In this document: piece by piece, positions 57,404-64,000 of the stretch
Layout: each line of letters opens with the position of its first letter
Position numbering within the stretch: the stretch's first letter is position 1
Source: Rubrivivax rivuli
GTDB taxonomy: Bacteria > Pseudomonadota > Gammaproteobacteria > Burkholderiales > Burkholderiaceae_C
NCBI RefSeq assembly: GCF_004016505.1
Contig: NZ_SACR01000001.1
Coordinates: 434,001 to 498,000, forward strand
Reading direction: 5' to 3'
Length of the DNA stretch: 64,000 nt
Notes under the pieces: generated by a model
Seen by the model: only the letters and a program-made list of their open reading frames with translations
The model's database searches: none
Told to the model about the DNA's origin: nothing
Program-made: the position numbers and the translations under genes

Positions 57404-58920
57404 GGGGCTGCCAACGGCAGCAGCAGGCAAAGCCGGGTTCCCCCGCCCGGGGCCGGCAAGGGGCGAAGGCTGCCGCCGTGCAGCACCGCCACGCGTTGCG
57501 CGATCGCCAGACCGAGCCCGCCGATGCCGCCGCTGAGCCGCTTGATCGGCGGTTCGCGCAGCGACAGGCCTCGCTCCAGGCGCTCCTGAAGATCGCTAGG
57601 CAGGCCGGGCCCGCTGTCCTCGATCACGATCTCGGCCTGCATGCCTTCGCGCCGCAGGCTCACGCGCACGGGCTGCTGCGCGGGCGCGTGGCGCACGGCG
57701 TTGTCGATGAGGTTGGTCAGCGCCCGTTCGATCAGCTGCAGATCACCGTCCAGTTCCATCCGCCCGGGTGGCACACCTTGAAGCGTGACCGGCGGCTTGG
57801 CGTGGCCGACTTCAAACTTCTGCACCGCATCGCTGACCACTTCGTCCAATGCGAAGCGCTCGCGCTGCAGCCCAGGGTCGCCCGACTGCAGCGCGGCCAG
57901 CTCGAACAGCTGCTGCGACAGCCGCCCCACCTTGCGGCTCTGCGCCAGCGCGGCCTGCAGCACGGCAGCGCGCGGCGGCGCGATTGGCCCGCCACTGTGC
58001 AGTGAACCCTGCTCCAGGGCTTCGAGGTGGCCGTGCAGCGCGGTCAGCGGCGTGCGCAGATCGTGCGCGACACTGGCCAGCATCTCGCGGTGGTCAGCCA
58101 TCTGGCGGTGTTCGCGTTCGGCGTGGGCTTCGACGCGCGTGCGCAACTCGCCGAAAGCCCTGGCCAGGGCCTGCACCTCGTCGCCGGCCGGCCGCTTGCC
58201 GGAGGTTCCGGCAACAAGGGCGCTGCCGGGCTCGCGCCGCTGGTAGCCGTTCATGTCTGTGGCCAGCCGGCGCAGCGGCAGGCTCAAGCGGCGGAACGTG
58301 AACACGCCCAGCGCCAGCGTGACCAGCAACCCTGCCAACGAAGCCCACGCAATGCCTTGCCAGAGACGATCGGCGCCCAGCTGTGCAGCCACCTGCTCGC
58401 GCGCCGTGCCGTCGAGCACCACGTACAGGTAGCCCGGCGCCTGGGCGTCGCCTGGGCGGGGCGGGAACATCGCCGCACTGAAGATGCGCGGCACGCCCGA
58501 ACCCATGGGGTCGGTGCCACGCAGCGGCAGATTGGCGCCGGTCAGGAAGGCGCGCACCACGTCCAGGTCCACCTGGTTCTGCCGCACCATGCCCGGCTCG
58601 CCGATGTAATGCTGCACCCGGCCCGCAGCGTCCAGCAGGTAGACCTGCACGCCAGGGTTCACCGACATCAGCATCTGCAGCAGGGCCTTGCGCGCCGCGC
58701 CCTCCGCGCCTTCCGAGCCCGGCGCGCCGGCCGCCGTGATCTCGGGCCATTGCGCCACGATGTGCTGCGCCAGCCCGTGCGAGAGGCGCTGCAGCGATTC
58801 CTGTGCCTGCTCTTGCGCGTACTGCCGCCCGATCAGCGCCACGAAGGCGCCATGACCCAGCAGCAGCAAGGCCAGCACCAGCGCCAGGCGTGTGGTGAAC
58901 GAAACGCCGCGGGCCCTCAT
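57400..58920 (-). CDS. Two-component sensor histidine kinase
   Basis: The 506-residue membrane kinase has a first transmembrane helix (about 10-30), a periplasmic sensor of about 160 residues, a second helix (about 188-208), a HAMP-like linker, the HisKA box with His286 (ASVAHDLRTPL) and an ATPase domain (LIDNAVRHA N-box, IEDSGPGLP, GLGLAIAQR). The sensor part shows no known motif; ligand unknown. Its ATG overlaps the response-regulator stop (ATGA), so they form one operon. Confidence 0.94.
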   Translation of the reverse strand: MRARGVSFTTRLALVLALLLLGHGAFVALIGRQYAQEQAQESLQRLSHGLAQHIVAQWPEITAAGAPGSEGAEGAARKALLQMLMSVNPGVQVYLLDAAGRVQHYIGEPGMVRQNQVDLDVVRAFLTGANLPLRGTDPMGSGVPRIFSAAMFPPRPGDAQAPGYLYVVLDGTAREQVAAQLGADRLWQGIAWASLAGLLVTLALGVFTFRRLSLPLRRLATDMNGYQRREPGSALVAGTSGKRPAGDEVQALARAFGELRTRVEAHAEREHRQMADHREMLASVAHDLRTPLTALHGHLEALEQGSLHSGGPIAPPRAAVLQAALAQSRKVGRLSQQLFELAALQSGDPGLQRERFALDEVVSDAVQKFEVGHAKPPVTLQGVPPGRMELDGDLQLIERALTNLIDNAVRHAPAQQPVRVSLRREGMQAEIVIEDSGPGLPSDLQERLERGLSLREPPIKRLSGGIGGLGLAIAQRVAVLHGGSLRPLPAPGGGTRLCLLLPLAAP

Positions 58921-59621
58921 GGGGCCGGCTCGAGGTCGAAGCGGTAGCCCACGCCCCATACGGTGACCACCCGCCTCGGCTCGCGCGGGTCGTCTTCGAT
59001 GCGGCTGCGCAGGCGGTTGATGTGCGAATTGACCGTGTGCTCGTAGCCGTCGAAGCCGGCGCCCCACACACGCTGCAGCAGCTCGCCCCGGCTGAAGGGC
59101 CGACCCGGGTGCTTCAGCAGGAAGTGCAGCAGGTCGAATTCACGCAGGGTGAGCGGCACCGCCTGGTCGTCCCGCAGCAGCTCGCGACGCACGGTGTCAA
59201 GCCGGAACGGGCCGAAGCGCAGCGCGTGCGACGCCGGTGATGCCGCGCTCAGCTGCTCGATGCGCCGGAACAGCGCGCGGATGCGGGCCACCAGCTCCAG
59301 CATTGAAAACGGCTTGGCCAGATAGTCGTCGGCGCCCAGCTCCAGGCCCAGCACCCGGTGTGCCTCGGCCGAGCGCGCGGTGAGCATGATCACAGGCACA
59401 TCGGCATGGCGCTCGCGCAGGTGGCGGCAGACCTCCCAGCCATCGGCGCCGGGCAGCATCAGGTCCAGCAGCACCAGGTCCCAGCGTTGGCGGTCGATGG
59501 CCGCCATGGCGTGGCGGCCATCGGCCTCGCGGTGCAGTCGGAAGCCCGCTTGCTCCAGGTGCAGGCCCAGGGCCTGCGCGATGGCGTCGTCGTCTTCCAC
59601 CAGCAGCAGATGCTTGTTCAT
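58917..59621 (-). CDS. OmpR-family response regulator
   Basis: The 234-residue protein has a receiver domain with phospho-acceptor Asp53 (VLLDLMLPG), acidic pocket EDDD at residues 9-12, the conserved Lys in KPFSMLELVARI and a C-terminal winged-helix of the OmpR/PhoB type (LTLREFDLLHFLLKHPGRPF, then VNSHINRLRSRIE, VWGVGYRF). Start at the ATG giving MNKHLLLVEDD; the frame extends upstream without receiver sequence. It is the partner of the adjacent kinase. It lies 70 bases after the spondin-domain PEP-CTERM gene on the same strand; an inverted repeat GGCCCG/CGGGCC lies at 59626-59639. Confidence 0.95.
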   Translation of the reverse strand: MNKHLLLVEDDDAIAQALGLHLEQAGFRLHREADGRHAMAAIDRQRWDLVLLDLMLPGADGWEVCRHLRERHADVPVIMLTARSAEAHRVLGLELGADDYLAKPFSMLELVARIRALFRRIEQLSAASPASHALRFGPFRLDTVRRELLRDDQAVPLTLREFDLLHFLLKHPGRPFSRGELLQRVWGAGFDGYEHTVNSHINRLRSRIEDDPREPRRVVTVWGVGYRFDLEPAP

Positions 59622-59691
59622 GCGTGGCCCGTGCGGGCCGCCGCCGATGGCGGACCCGTTCGTCATTGAAACAGAACGCAGCCCCTGCCGT

Positions 59692-60510
59692 TCAGGCTGC
59701 GCGCGCAGGGCCGCGGGCGCCTTCCTCACGGCGTCGGCGCACGAGAAAGCCGATACCCAGCAGGCCGGCCGTCAGCATCGCCAGGCTGCCGGGCTCGGGC
59801 ACCGGCGACACCGCGAAGCTGATGCGATAGACCTCGCTGCCGGCGCTCAGGCCGCTGTTGAAGGTGTAGCCCGCGCCTGTGGCGAGGCCGTTGAATGCGG
59901 CCAGTTCAGCGAAGTTGAAGGCCACCACCGAGTTCTGCGGTGTGCGCAGGTCGTTGGCGCCCACGAAAGCGGCAGCCGCGGGATCGAAGGCCTCGGACCC
60001 GGCGTCCCAGATCTCGCTGGCCTTCATGGTGATGGACGGGATGGCCAGCCCACCGGCAGCGTCGAACAGGCGGTACCCCAAGGGGTTGTCGTTGCCGATG
60101 AAGAAGTCGTTGCTGGGCACCACCATGCCTGCGAACGTGAAGTTCGGGTTGAGCGAGGTGTCGACGCGCAGCGTGAGGCTGCTGGTCGCACCCGGCAGCA
60201 ACAGGCCCCCGACAGTGCCGCGTGTGGCCGTGGGATCTGCCGCTGCAAAGGCCGATTGCCACGCGCCGCCGGCGCCCCCTTCAGCCACCGAGATGATGGG
60301 TGCGGTGGCAACGCCGCCCAGGTTGAAGGCATCGAAGCTGCCGTTGTGGAAGCCCAGGTGCAGCGGTGCGAAGGCGATGCCGTTGGCGGGCACGAGGTTC
60401 TGGACGGTGACGGTGACGTCGACGATGGCGGCACTTGCGGACAGGCCGGTGCAAGCCGCCGCGAACGCGACGGCGGTCGCACGGAGCGCGCGGTGAAGAT
60501 TCGTAGGCAT
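59692..60510 (-). CDS. Spondin-domain PEP-CTERM protein
   Basis: The 272-residue protein has a signal peptide (AVAFAAACTGLSASA), a Spondin_N-like domain (VDVTVTVQNLVPANGIAFAP, LHLGFHNGSFDAFNLGG, VVPSNDFFIGNDNP with conserved acidic metal-site residues) and a PEP-CTERM tail (VPEPGSLAMLTAGLLG then RRRRE). Family knowledge: spondin domains bind divalent metal and occur in extracellular matrix proteins; bacterial ones are secreted and of unknown role. The start at 60510 gives the best signal peptide. It precedes the two-component genes on the same strand. Confidence 0.85.
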   Translation of the reverse strand: MPTNLHRALRATAVAFAAACTGLSASAAIVDVTVTVQNLVPANGIAFAPLHLGFHNGSFDAFNLGGVATAPIISVAEGGAGGAWQSAFAAADPTATRGTVGGLLLPGATSSLTLRVDTSLNPNFTFAGMVVPSNDFFIGNDNPLGYRLFDAAGGLAIPSITMKASEIWDAGSEAFDPAAAAFVGANDLRTPQNSVVAFNFAELAAFNGLATGAGYTFNSGLSAGSEVYRISFAVSPVPEPGSLAMLTAGLLGIGFLVRRRREEGARGPARAA

Positions 60511-60659
60511 GGGCTGACTCCTGGCTGGGTTTGAATGGAGAACAAGACGAAGCAAACTTCGCCAAGGCCATGCTAGAAATTCAGGTTCCCGGGCGCCTCA
60601 CCGAAAGATCACCGGAGCGGGAGGTTTTGGGCGGCACCTCGACAGCAGCACGGCTTTCG

Positions 60660-60699
60660 GGGATGTCGCGATTTCGTGATGCTCCCGTGGGATGTCGCG
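60660..60699. repeat. 11-base direct repeat GGGATGTCGCG upstream of TlpA-like gene
   Basis: Two exact copies (60660-60670 and 60689-60699) lie 29 bases apart, the second 18 bases from the ATG of the TlpA-like gene. The spacing is close to three helical turns, so a regulator could bind both on the same face. The rest of the 60511-60716 gap shows no gene. Confidence 0.45.
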
Positions 60700-60716
60700 G
60701 GTTAAGCTGCGCCGCC

Positions 60717-61277
60717 ATGAACCCAAGCTTTCGACCCAGTTCTCTCATGCGGCCCTGCCGCTGGCTGGCCGGCCTGGGTGCCGCATGCCTGATGACGGTG
60801 CCGCCTGTGTGGGCGCAGGCCCCTGGCGCTGCGCCTTCGCCTGCGGCGGTGGCTGGGCCTGCCGTGCTGCGGGGCCCCAGCCTGGAAGGCAAAGCCTTTG
60901 ACCTGGCCGCGCAGCGCGGCCGTGTGGTGATGGTGGTGCTGTGGCGCACCGACTGCGCGGTGTGCCTGAACAAGATGCCCGAGCTGCGTGCCAACGCCCT
61001 GGGGTGGAAGAACAAGCCGTTTGATCTGGTGACCGTGAGCCTGGATGCCCAACGCACCGACGCACAGACCTACGACCGCTTGCGGCGTCAGGTGAGTGGC
61101 GCCGACGGGCCCCTGTGGAGCTTCTGGCACGGCGACATCGAATGGACCGCCAGCTGGGCCGCCAAGGCACGCCTGCCGGTCACGCTGATCTTCGACGACA
61201 AAGGCGCGCTCAAGGCGCGGCATGAAGGCCGCGTGCCCGCCAGCGTCTGGGACGACCTGGCCGACCTGCTGCCCTAG
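60717..61277 (+). CDS. TlpA-like periplasmic thioredoxin-fold protein
   Basis: The 186-residue protein has a signal peptide (WLAGLGAACLMTVPPVWAQA) and a thioredoxin-like domain with active-site motif CAVC in VVLWRTDCAVCLNKMPEL. The cis-Pro loop is RLPVTLIFDDKGAL. It is a predicted periplasmic thiol-disulphide oxidoreductase of the TlpA/ResA type. Its role beside the bufferin operon is unclear; cysteine handling or copper-related reduction is possible but unproven. The operon follows after 146 bases. Confidence 0.88.
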   Translation: MNPSFRPSSLMRPCRWLAGLGAACLMTVPPVWAQAPGAAPSPAAVAGPAVLRGPSLEGKAFDLAAQRGRVVMVVLWRTDCAVCLNKMPELRANALGWKNKPFDLVTVSLDAQRTDAQTYDRLRRQVSGADGPLWSFWHGDIEWTASWAAKARLPVTLIFDDKGALKARHEGRVPASVWDDLADLLP

Positions 61278-61423
61278 CGCCGCCGCGTCCATCGGCACCA
61301 TGGCCAGGCTTTTCTGTAATGAGTGCCGTGGTCTGCACGACCCAGCCCGCGTCAACGGCATCGGGCTGTTGACGCCGCCGTACCGGCGCACCCGTGTTTT
61401 CAACCTTTGATGGAGTCCTGTCG

Positions 61424-61702
61424 ATGAAAACCCAGCTCGTTGTTTCTTCCGCCTTTGCTGCTGCGCTCGCCCTGGGCCTGGTGGGACAGGCCGCTGCCCA
61501 GGACAAGGCCGCCAAGGAAAAGTGCTACGGCATCGCCAAGGCCGGGCAGAACGATTGCGCCAACCTCAGCGGCTCGCATTCCTGCGCCGGCCAGGCGAAG
61601 GTGGACAAGTCACCCGAGGAGTGGAAGTACGTCGCCAAGGGCACCTGCGCCAAGGCAGGCGGCCTGAGCGCCGAAGAGGCGAAGGCAAAAATGAAGAAGT
61701 GA
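61424..61702 (+). CDS. bufA: Bufferin-type RiPP precursor (DUF2282)
   Basis: The 92-residue protein has a signal peptide ([21 protein letters not shown]) and a short core with four cysteines (Cys34, Cys45, Cys54, Cys75) in the DUF2282 arrangement: [32 protein letters not shown]. In this family, precursors are modified on Cys by a DUF692 oxidase and buffer copper in the periplasm; the next two genes are that oxidase and its partner. GGAGTCCT lies about seven bases before the ATG. Its stop overlaps the GTG of the next gene. Confidence 0.92.
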   Translation: MKTQLVVSSAFAAALALGLVGQAAAQDKAAKEKCYGIAKAGQNDCANLSGSHSCAGQAKVDKSPEEWKYVAKGTCAKAGGLSAEEAKAKMKK

Positions 61703-62565
61703 GACGCGTGCGCCTCGCCCCGAACGCGGTGGGCCTGGGCTGGCGGCAGGCCCATTACGGCAGCCTGCTGGAACAGCGGCCCGCCCTCGGGTTCATCGAG
61801 GTGCATGCCGAGAACTTCTTTGCCGAGGGCGGCGCCACGCTGGCTGTGCTGGAAGCCGGCCGCGGGGCGTACGCCCTGAGCCTGCACGGGGTGGGCCTGG
61901 GCCTGGGTTCGGCTTCCGGCTTGGATGGCTGGCACCTTGAGCGCCTGGCACGCCTGGTGGAACGCTTCGAGCCCGCGCTGGTGTCAGACCATGCCTGTTT
62001 CGCCAGGGTGGCCTCGGGCGCGCATGCCAGCGATCTGCTGCCCGTGCCTTTCAACGAGGCCTCGCTGGCCGTGATGGTGAGCCACGTGCAGCAGGTTCAA
62101 GACCGTTTGCGGCGGCCCCTGCTGGTGGAGAACATCAGCGCCTACCTGGCCTGGGACAGCGACACCATGGCCGAGCCCGCGTTCTTCAACGAGCTTTGCC
62201 GCCGCAGCGGCTGTGGCTTGCTGCTCGATCTGAACAACCTCATGGTGAACAGCCGCAACCGCGGCGACAGCCCCGCCACCGCGGTACAAAGCGCTCAGGC
62301 CTGGGTGGCGGCGCTGCAACCCGGCATCGTGGGCGAGATTCATCTGGCAGGCCATTGCGACCAGGGTGATGTGGTCATCGACGATCACGGCAGCCGCGTC
62401 AGCGATGAACTCTGGCAACTCTACGAACACACCTTGCGCCGCCTGGGCCTGGTGCCGACGCTCATCGAATGGGACACCGATGTGCCCGCGCTGGAGGTGC
62501 TGCAGGACGAGGCGGCCAGGGCCCGCCGTTGCCAGCCCGGGCACGGCACCGGAGCACCCGCGTGA
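61699..62565 (+). CDS. bufB: DUF692 multinuclear iron oxidase (MNIO) for bufferin maturation
   Basis: This 288-residue TIM-barrel enzyme has the MNIO motifs: GLGWR at the start, [54 protein letters not shown] and LIEWDTDVP, whose His, Glu and Asp residues bind the iron cluster. Family members oxidise Cys residues of RiPP precursors to ring forms. The GTG at 61699 overlaps the precursor stop (GTGA); a second GTG at 61708 is possible. It pairs with the DUF2063 protein. Confidence 0.94.
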   Translation: MRRVRLAPNAVGLGWRQAHYGSLLEQRPALGFIEVHAENFFAEGGATLAVLEAGRGAYALSLHGVGLGLGSASGLDGWHLERLARLVERFEPALVSDHACFARVASGAHASDLLPVPFNEASLAVMVSHVQQVQDRLRRPLLVENISAYLAWDSDTMAEPAFFNELCRRSGCGLLLDLNNLMVNSRNRGDSPATAVQSAQAWVAALQPGIVGEIHLAGHCDQGDVVIDDHGSRVSDELWQLYEHTLRRLGLVPTLIEWDTDVPALEVLQDEAARARRCQPGHGTGAPA

Positions 62566-63317
62566 GCGCGGCCCTGGTTCTGCAGCAGCAAGCCTTGCTG
62601 CACGCCCTGCTGGGTGCCGACGCGCCGCCGCCGGGTCTGCAGGGACTGCCGGCCGTTTCAAAAGCGCGTGGGCTTGCGGCCTACCAGGGCCACCTGCGCA
62701 GCCTCAGCGCGCGCAGCCTGGGCCAGGTGTTCACGCAGCTCGTGGCGCACCTGGGCGAAGCCGACTTTGCTGCGCTGGCGTGGAGCTTCTGGCGCGCAGA
62801 ACCCCCGGCGAGTGGCGACCTGGCGCAGTGGGGCAGCGGGCTCGAAGCCTTTCTGATGGACCGGGCTGGGGCTGCTTCAGGGCTGCCAGGCCTGGCGCGG
62901 CTGGATTGGGCGCTGCACCAGGCCGAACGCGCGGCCAATGCGGTGCTGGACGTTGACAGCCTGCAATGCCTGGCCACCGAAACGCCCGACACGCTGCAGC
63001 TGGCACTGCGCCCAGGCCTCCAGCTGCTGCACATGGAAGCCGAGGCCCTGAGCTTGCTGGGCATTGACGGCATGGGCCCGCGGCACTTGCTCGTGTGGCG
63101 CCAGGCGTGGCGTGCGGCGTGGATATCGGTTTCGGCGCCGCAGGCGAGCTTCTTCGGCGCCGTGCTGGCTGGTCATTCTTTGCAATCCGCGCTGGAAGCA
63201 GCCGCCGCGCGACCAGACAGCCCGCCCGACGAGACCTTCGACTTTGCTGACTGGCTGCAAAGCGCCTTGCAGCAGGAGTGGCTGTGTGGTGCGAGCCGGC
63301 TGGCGGCGAGTGATTGA
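62562..63317 (+). CDS. bufC: DUF2063 partner protein of the MNIO
   Basis: The 251-residue protein starts at a GTG within the MNIO stop. It has the N-terminal helical DUF2063 domain ([53 protein letters not shown]) and a helical C-terminal half. In DUF692 systems the partner binds the precursor and presents it to the oxidase. It is the last gene of the operon and converges with queD, 13 bases away. Confidence 0.92.
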   Translation: MSAALVLQQQALLHALLGADAPPPGLQGLPAVSKARGLAAYQGHLRSLSARSLGQVFTQLVAHLGEADFAALAWSFWRAEPPASGDLAQWGSGLEAFLMDRAGAASGLPGLARLDWALHQAERAANAVLDVDSLQCLATETPDTLQLALRPGLQLLHMEAEALSLLGIDGMGPRHLLVWRQAWRAAWISVSAPQASFFGAVLAGHSLQSALEAAAARPDSPPDETFDFADWLQSALQQEWLCGASRLAASD

Positions 63318-63330
63318 GCCCGGGCAGCCC

Positions 63331-63726
63331 TCAGGCCGCGGGCCAGCGCAGCACGCAGCGGTCGCCACTGGCGCGCCGTTCGACCATCACGGCGCAAAGC
63401 GCCGGCAGGCCGGTCTGCAACTGCGCCCGCAGATAGGCGCAGAGGTTCTCCAGCGTCGCCGGCCCGAGGCCTTCCACCTCGTCGAGGAAGCGGTGGTCGA
63501 GCAGGCTGCGCACGCGCGCGATCTCGGCGCGCACCAGGGCCAGGTCGATCAGCATGCCCGTGGCGGGGTCGGGCCGGCCACTGAGCGTCACTTCGGCCTC
63601 GTAGGTGTGGCCATGGATGCGCAGGCTGCCGGCCGTTTCCTGGCTGCGCCGCAGCGTGTGGGCCGCCTCGAAGTAGAAGCGCTGCGAGAGTTCGTACACC
63701 GCACCGGCGGGCTGCGAGAGGCTCAT
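63331..63726 (-). CDS. queD: 6-carboxytetrahydropterin synthase-like protein (QueD family)
   Basis: The 131-residue protein has the family zinc histidines (FEAAHTL and RIHGHTY) and the catalytic Asp-His pair (LLDHRFLDE), plus VMVERRASGDRCVLR near the C-terminus. In E. coli QueD a Cys lies four residues before the HGH motif; here that position is Ser (SLRIHGH), and no other Cys is near. It overlaps the queE gene by four bases, so a role in making 7-deazaguanine for queuosine is likely; the altered residue leaves room for another pterin reaction. Confidence 0.88.
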   Translation of the reverse strand: MSLSQPAGAVYELSQRFYFEAAHTLRRSQETAGSLRIHGHTYEAEVTLSGRPDPATGMLIDLALVRAEIARVRSLLDHRFLDEVEGLGPATLENLCAYLRAQLQTGLPALCAVMVERRASGDRCVLRWPAA

Positions 63727-64000
63727 CGGATGTCGAGGATCTTGTGGGTCTGGACAGACAGCCGCCAGCGAGGATGGGCCTGGCAGTGCGCGATGGCGGC
63801 GCGGGTGTTCGCCCGCTGCAGGAGGCCGTCCATGGGCTGCAGCAGGCAGTGCTCGAAGCCCTCGGTGTCCACGGCCTCGGGCATCAGGCCGGGTTGCGGG
63901 TACACGAGTTTCAGCTCATGGCCCGTGCGCTGCACCCACGCGGCGCCGGCCTTGGGGCTCACGCAGATCCAGTCGATGCCCGGCGGAGCCGCCACCGTGC
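63723..64000 (-). CDS. queE: 7-carboxy-7-deazaguanine synthase, C-terminal part
   Basis: The gene runs off the window; 92 C-terminal residues are visible. GIDWICVSPKAG, ELKLVYPQ and the C-terminal HPRWRLSVQTHKILDIR are characteristic of QueE, a radical SAM enzyme that turns 6-carboxytetrahydropterin into 7-carboxy-7-deazaguanine. The radical SAM Cys motif lies outside the window. It overlaps queD by four bases and would precede it in the transcript. Confidence 0.92.
   Translation of the reverse strand, partial: TVAAPPGIDWICVSPKAGAAWVQRTGHELKLVYPQPGLMPEAVDTEGFEHCLLQPMDGLLQRANTRAAIAHCQAHPRWRLSVQTHKILDIR

Overview
The window is a 64 kb stretch of a very GC-rich chromosome with dense coding, GTG and ATG starts, many 4-base ATGA/GTGA gene overlaps and almost no gaps. 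Three proteins with PEP-CTERM tails, a DUF3348/DUF802/OmpA/DUF2894 gene set and a GCCCCC..GGGGGC intergenic repeat point to a betaproteobacterium of the order Burkholderiales (a Roseateles/Rubrivivax/Leptothrix-like or Comamonadaceae-like lineage). This placement is an inference from gene content. No tRNA, rRNA, CRISPR array, insertion sequence or phage gene was seen.

Layout. 1-8.5 kb: the end of a chemoreceptor gene, a lipoprotein with two internal copies of one domain, a secreted lipase-like hydrolase, a large PEP-CTERM protein, an unrecognised 272-residue protein and a Sir2 deacylase. 8.6-32.2 kb: a large sugar locus. Its sucrose half has fructokinase, amylosucrase, a LacI-type regulator, a SUC-like MFS transporter, a GH32 beta-fructosidase, a flavin-dependent tryptophan-halogenase homologue and a TonB-dependent receptor. 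Its alpha-galactoside half has a second LacI-type regulator and an operon for a binding-protein ABC importer, GH36 alpha-galactosidase, galT and galK. Together they read as a route for raffinose-family oligosaccharides and sucrose: uptake through one outer-membrane receptor, removal of galactose by GH36 and the Leloir enzymes, and splitting of sucrose by GH32 or conversion to alpha-glucan plus fructose by amylosucrase. Two palindrome types (GCAATCGATTGC and CTAACGCGCGTTAG) lie at the promoters of the two halves, and both lie upstream of the shared receptor gene.

32.4-36.9 kb: four translationally coupled genes that include a MotA/ExbB/ZorA-like membrane protein with a long coiled-coil tail and a MotB/OmpA-like partner. 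This looks like an uncharacterised ion-driven motor. 37-40.5 kb: a PEP-CTERM protein and a two-subunit molybdenum hydroxylase. 40.6-48.2 kb: a five-gene cluster of SWIM zinc finger, DUF5691, MoxR-type AAA ATPase, DUF5682 and von Willebrand A protein, probably one NTP-dependent machine. 48.2-60.5 kb: a Crp-type regulator, a flavin oxidoreductase, a 1147-residue cyclase-ATPase-TPR regulator, an AraC regulator with a lipoprotein, a peroxiredoxin with a Tat-type propeller-like protein, a two-component system and a spondin-domain PEP-CTERM protein. 60.7-64 kb: a TlpA-like thioredoxin, a bufferin-type RiPP operon (precursor, DUF692 oxidase, DUF2063 partner), and queD with a truncated queE.

The best candidates for undescribed biology are the motor-like operon (32365-36876), the SWIM/MoxR/vWA cluster (40583-48157) and the dual-operator control of the sugar receptor (21847-23305).
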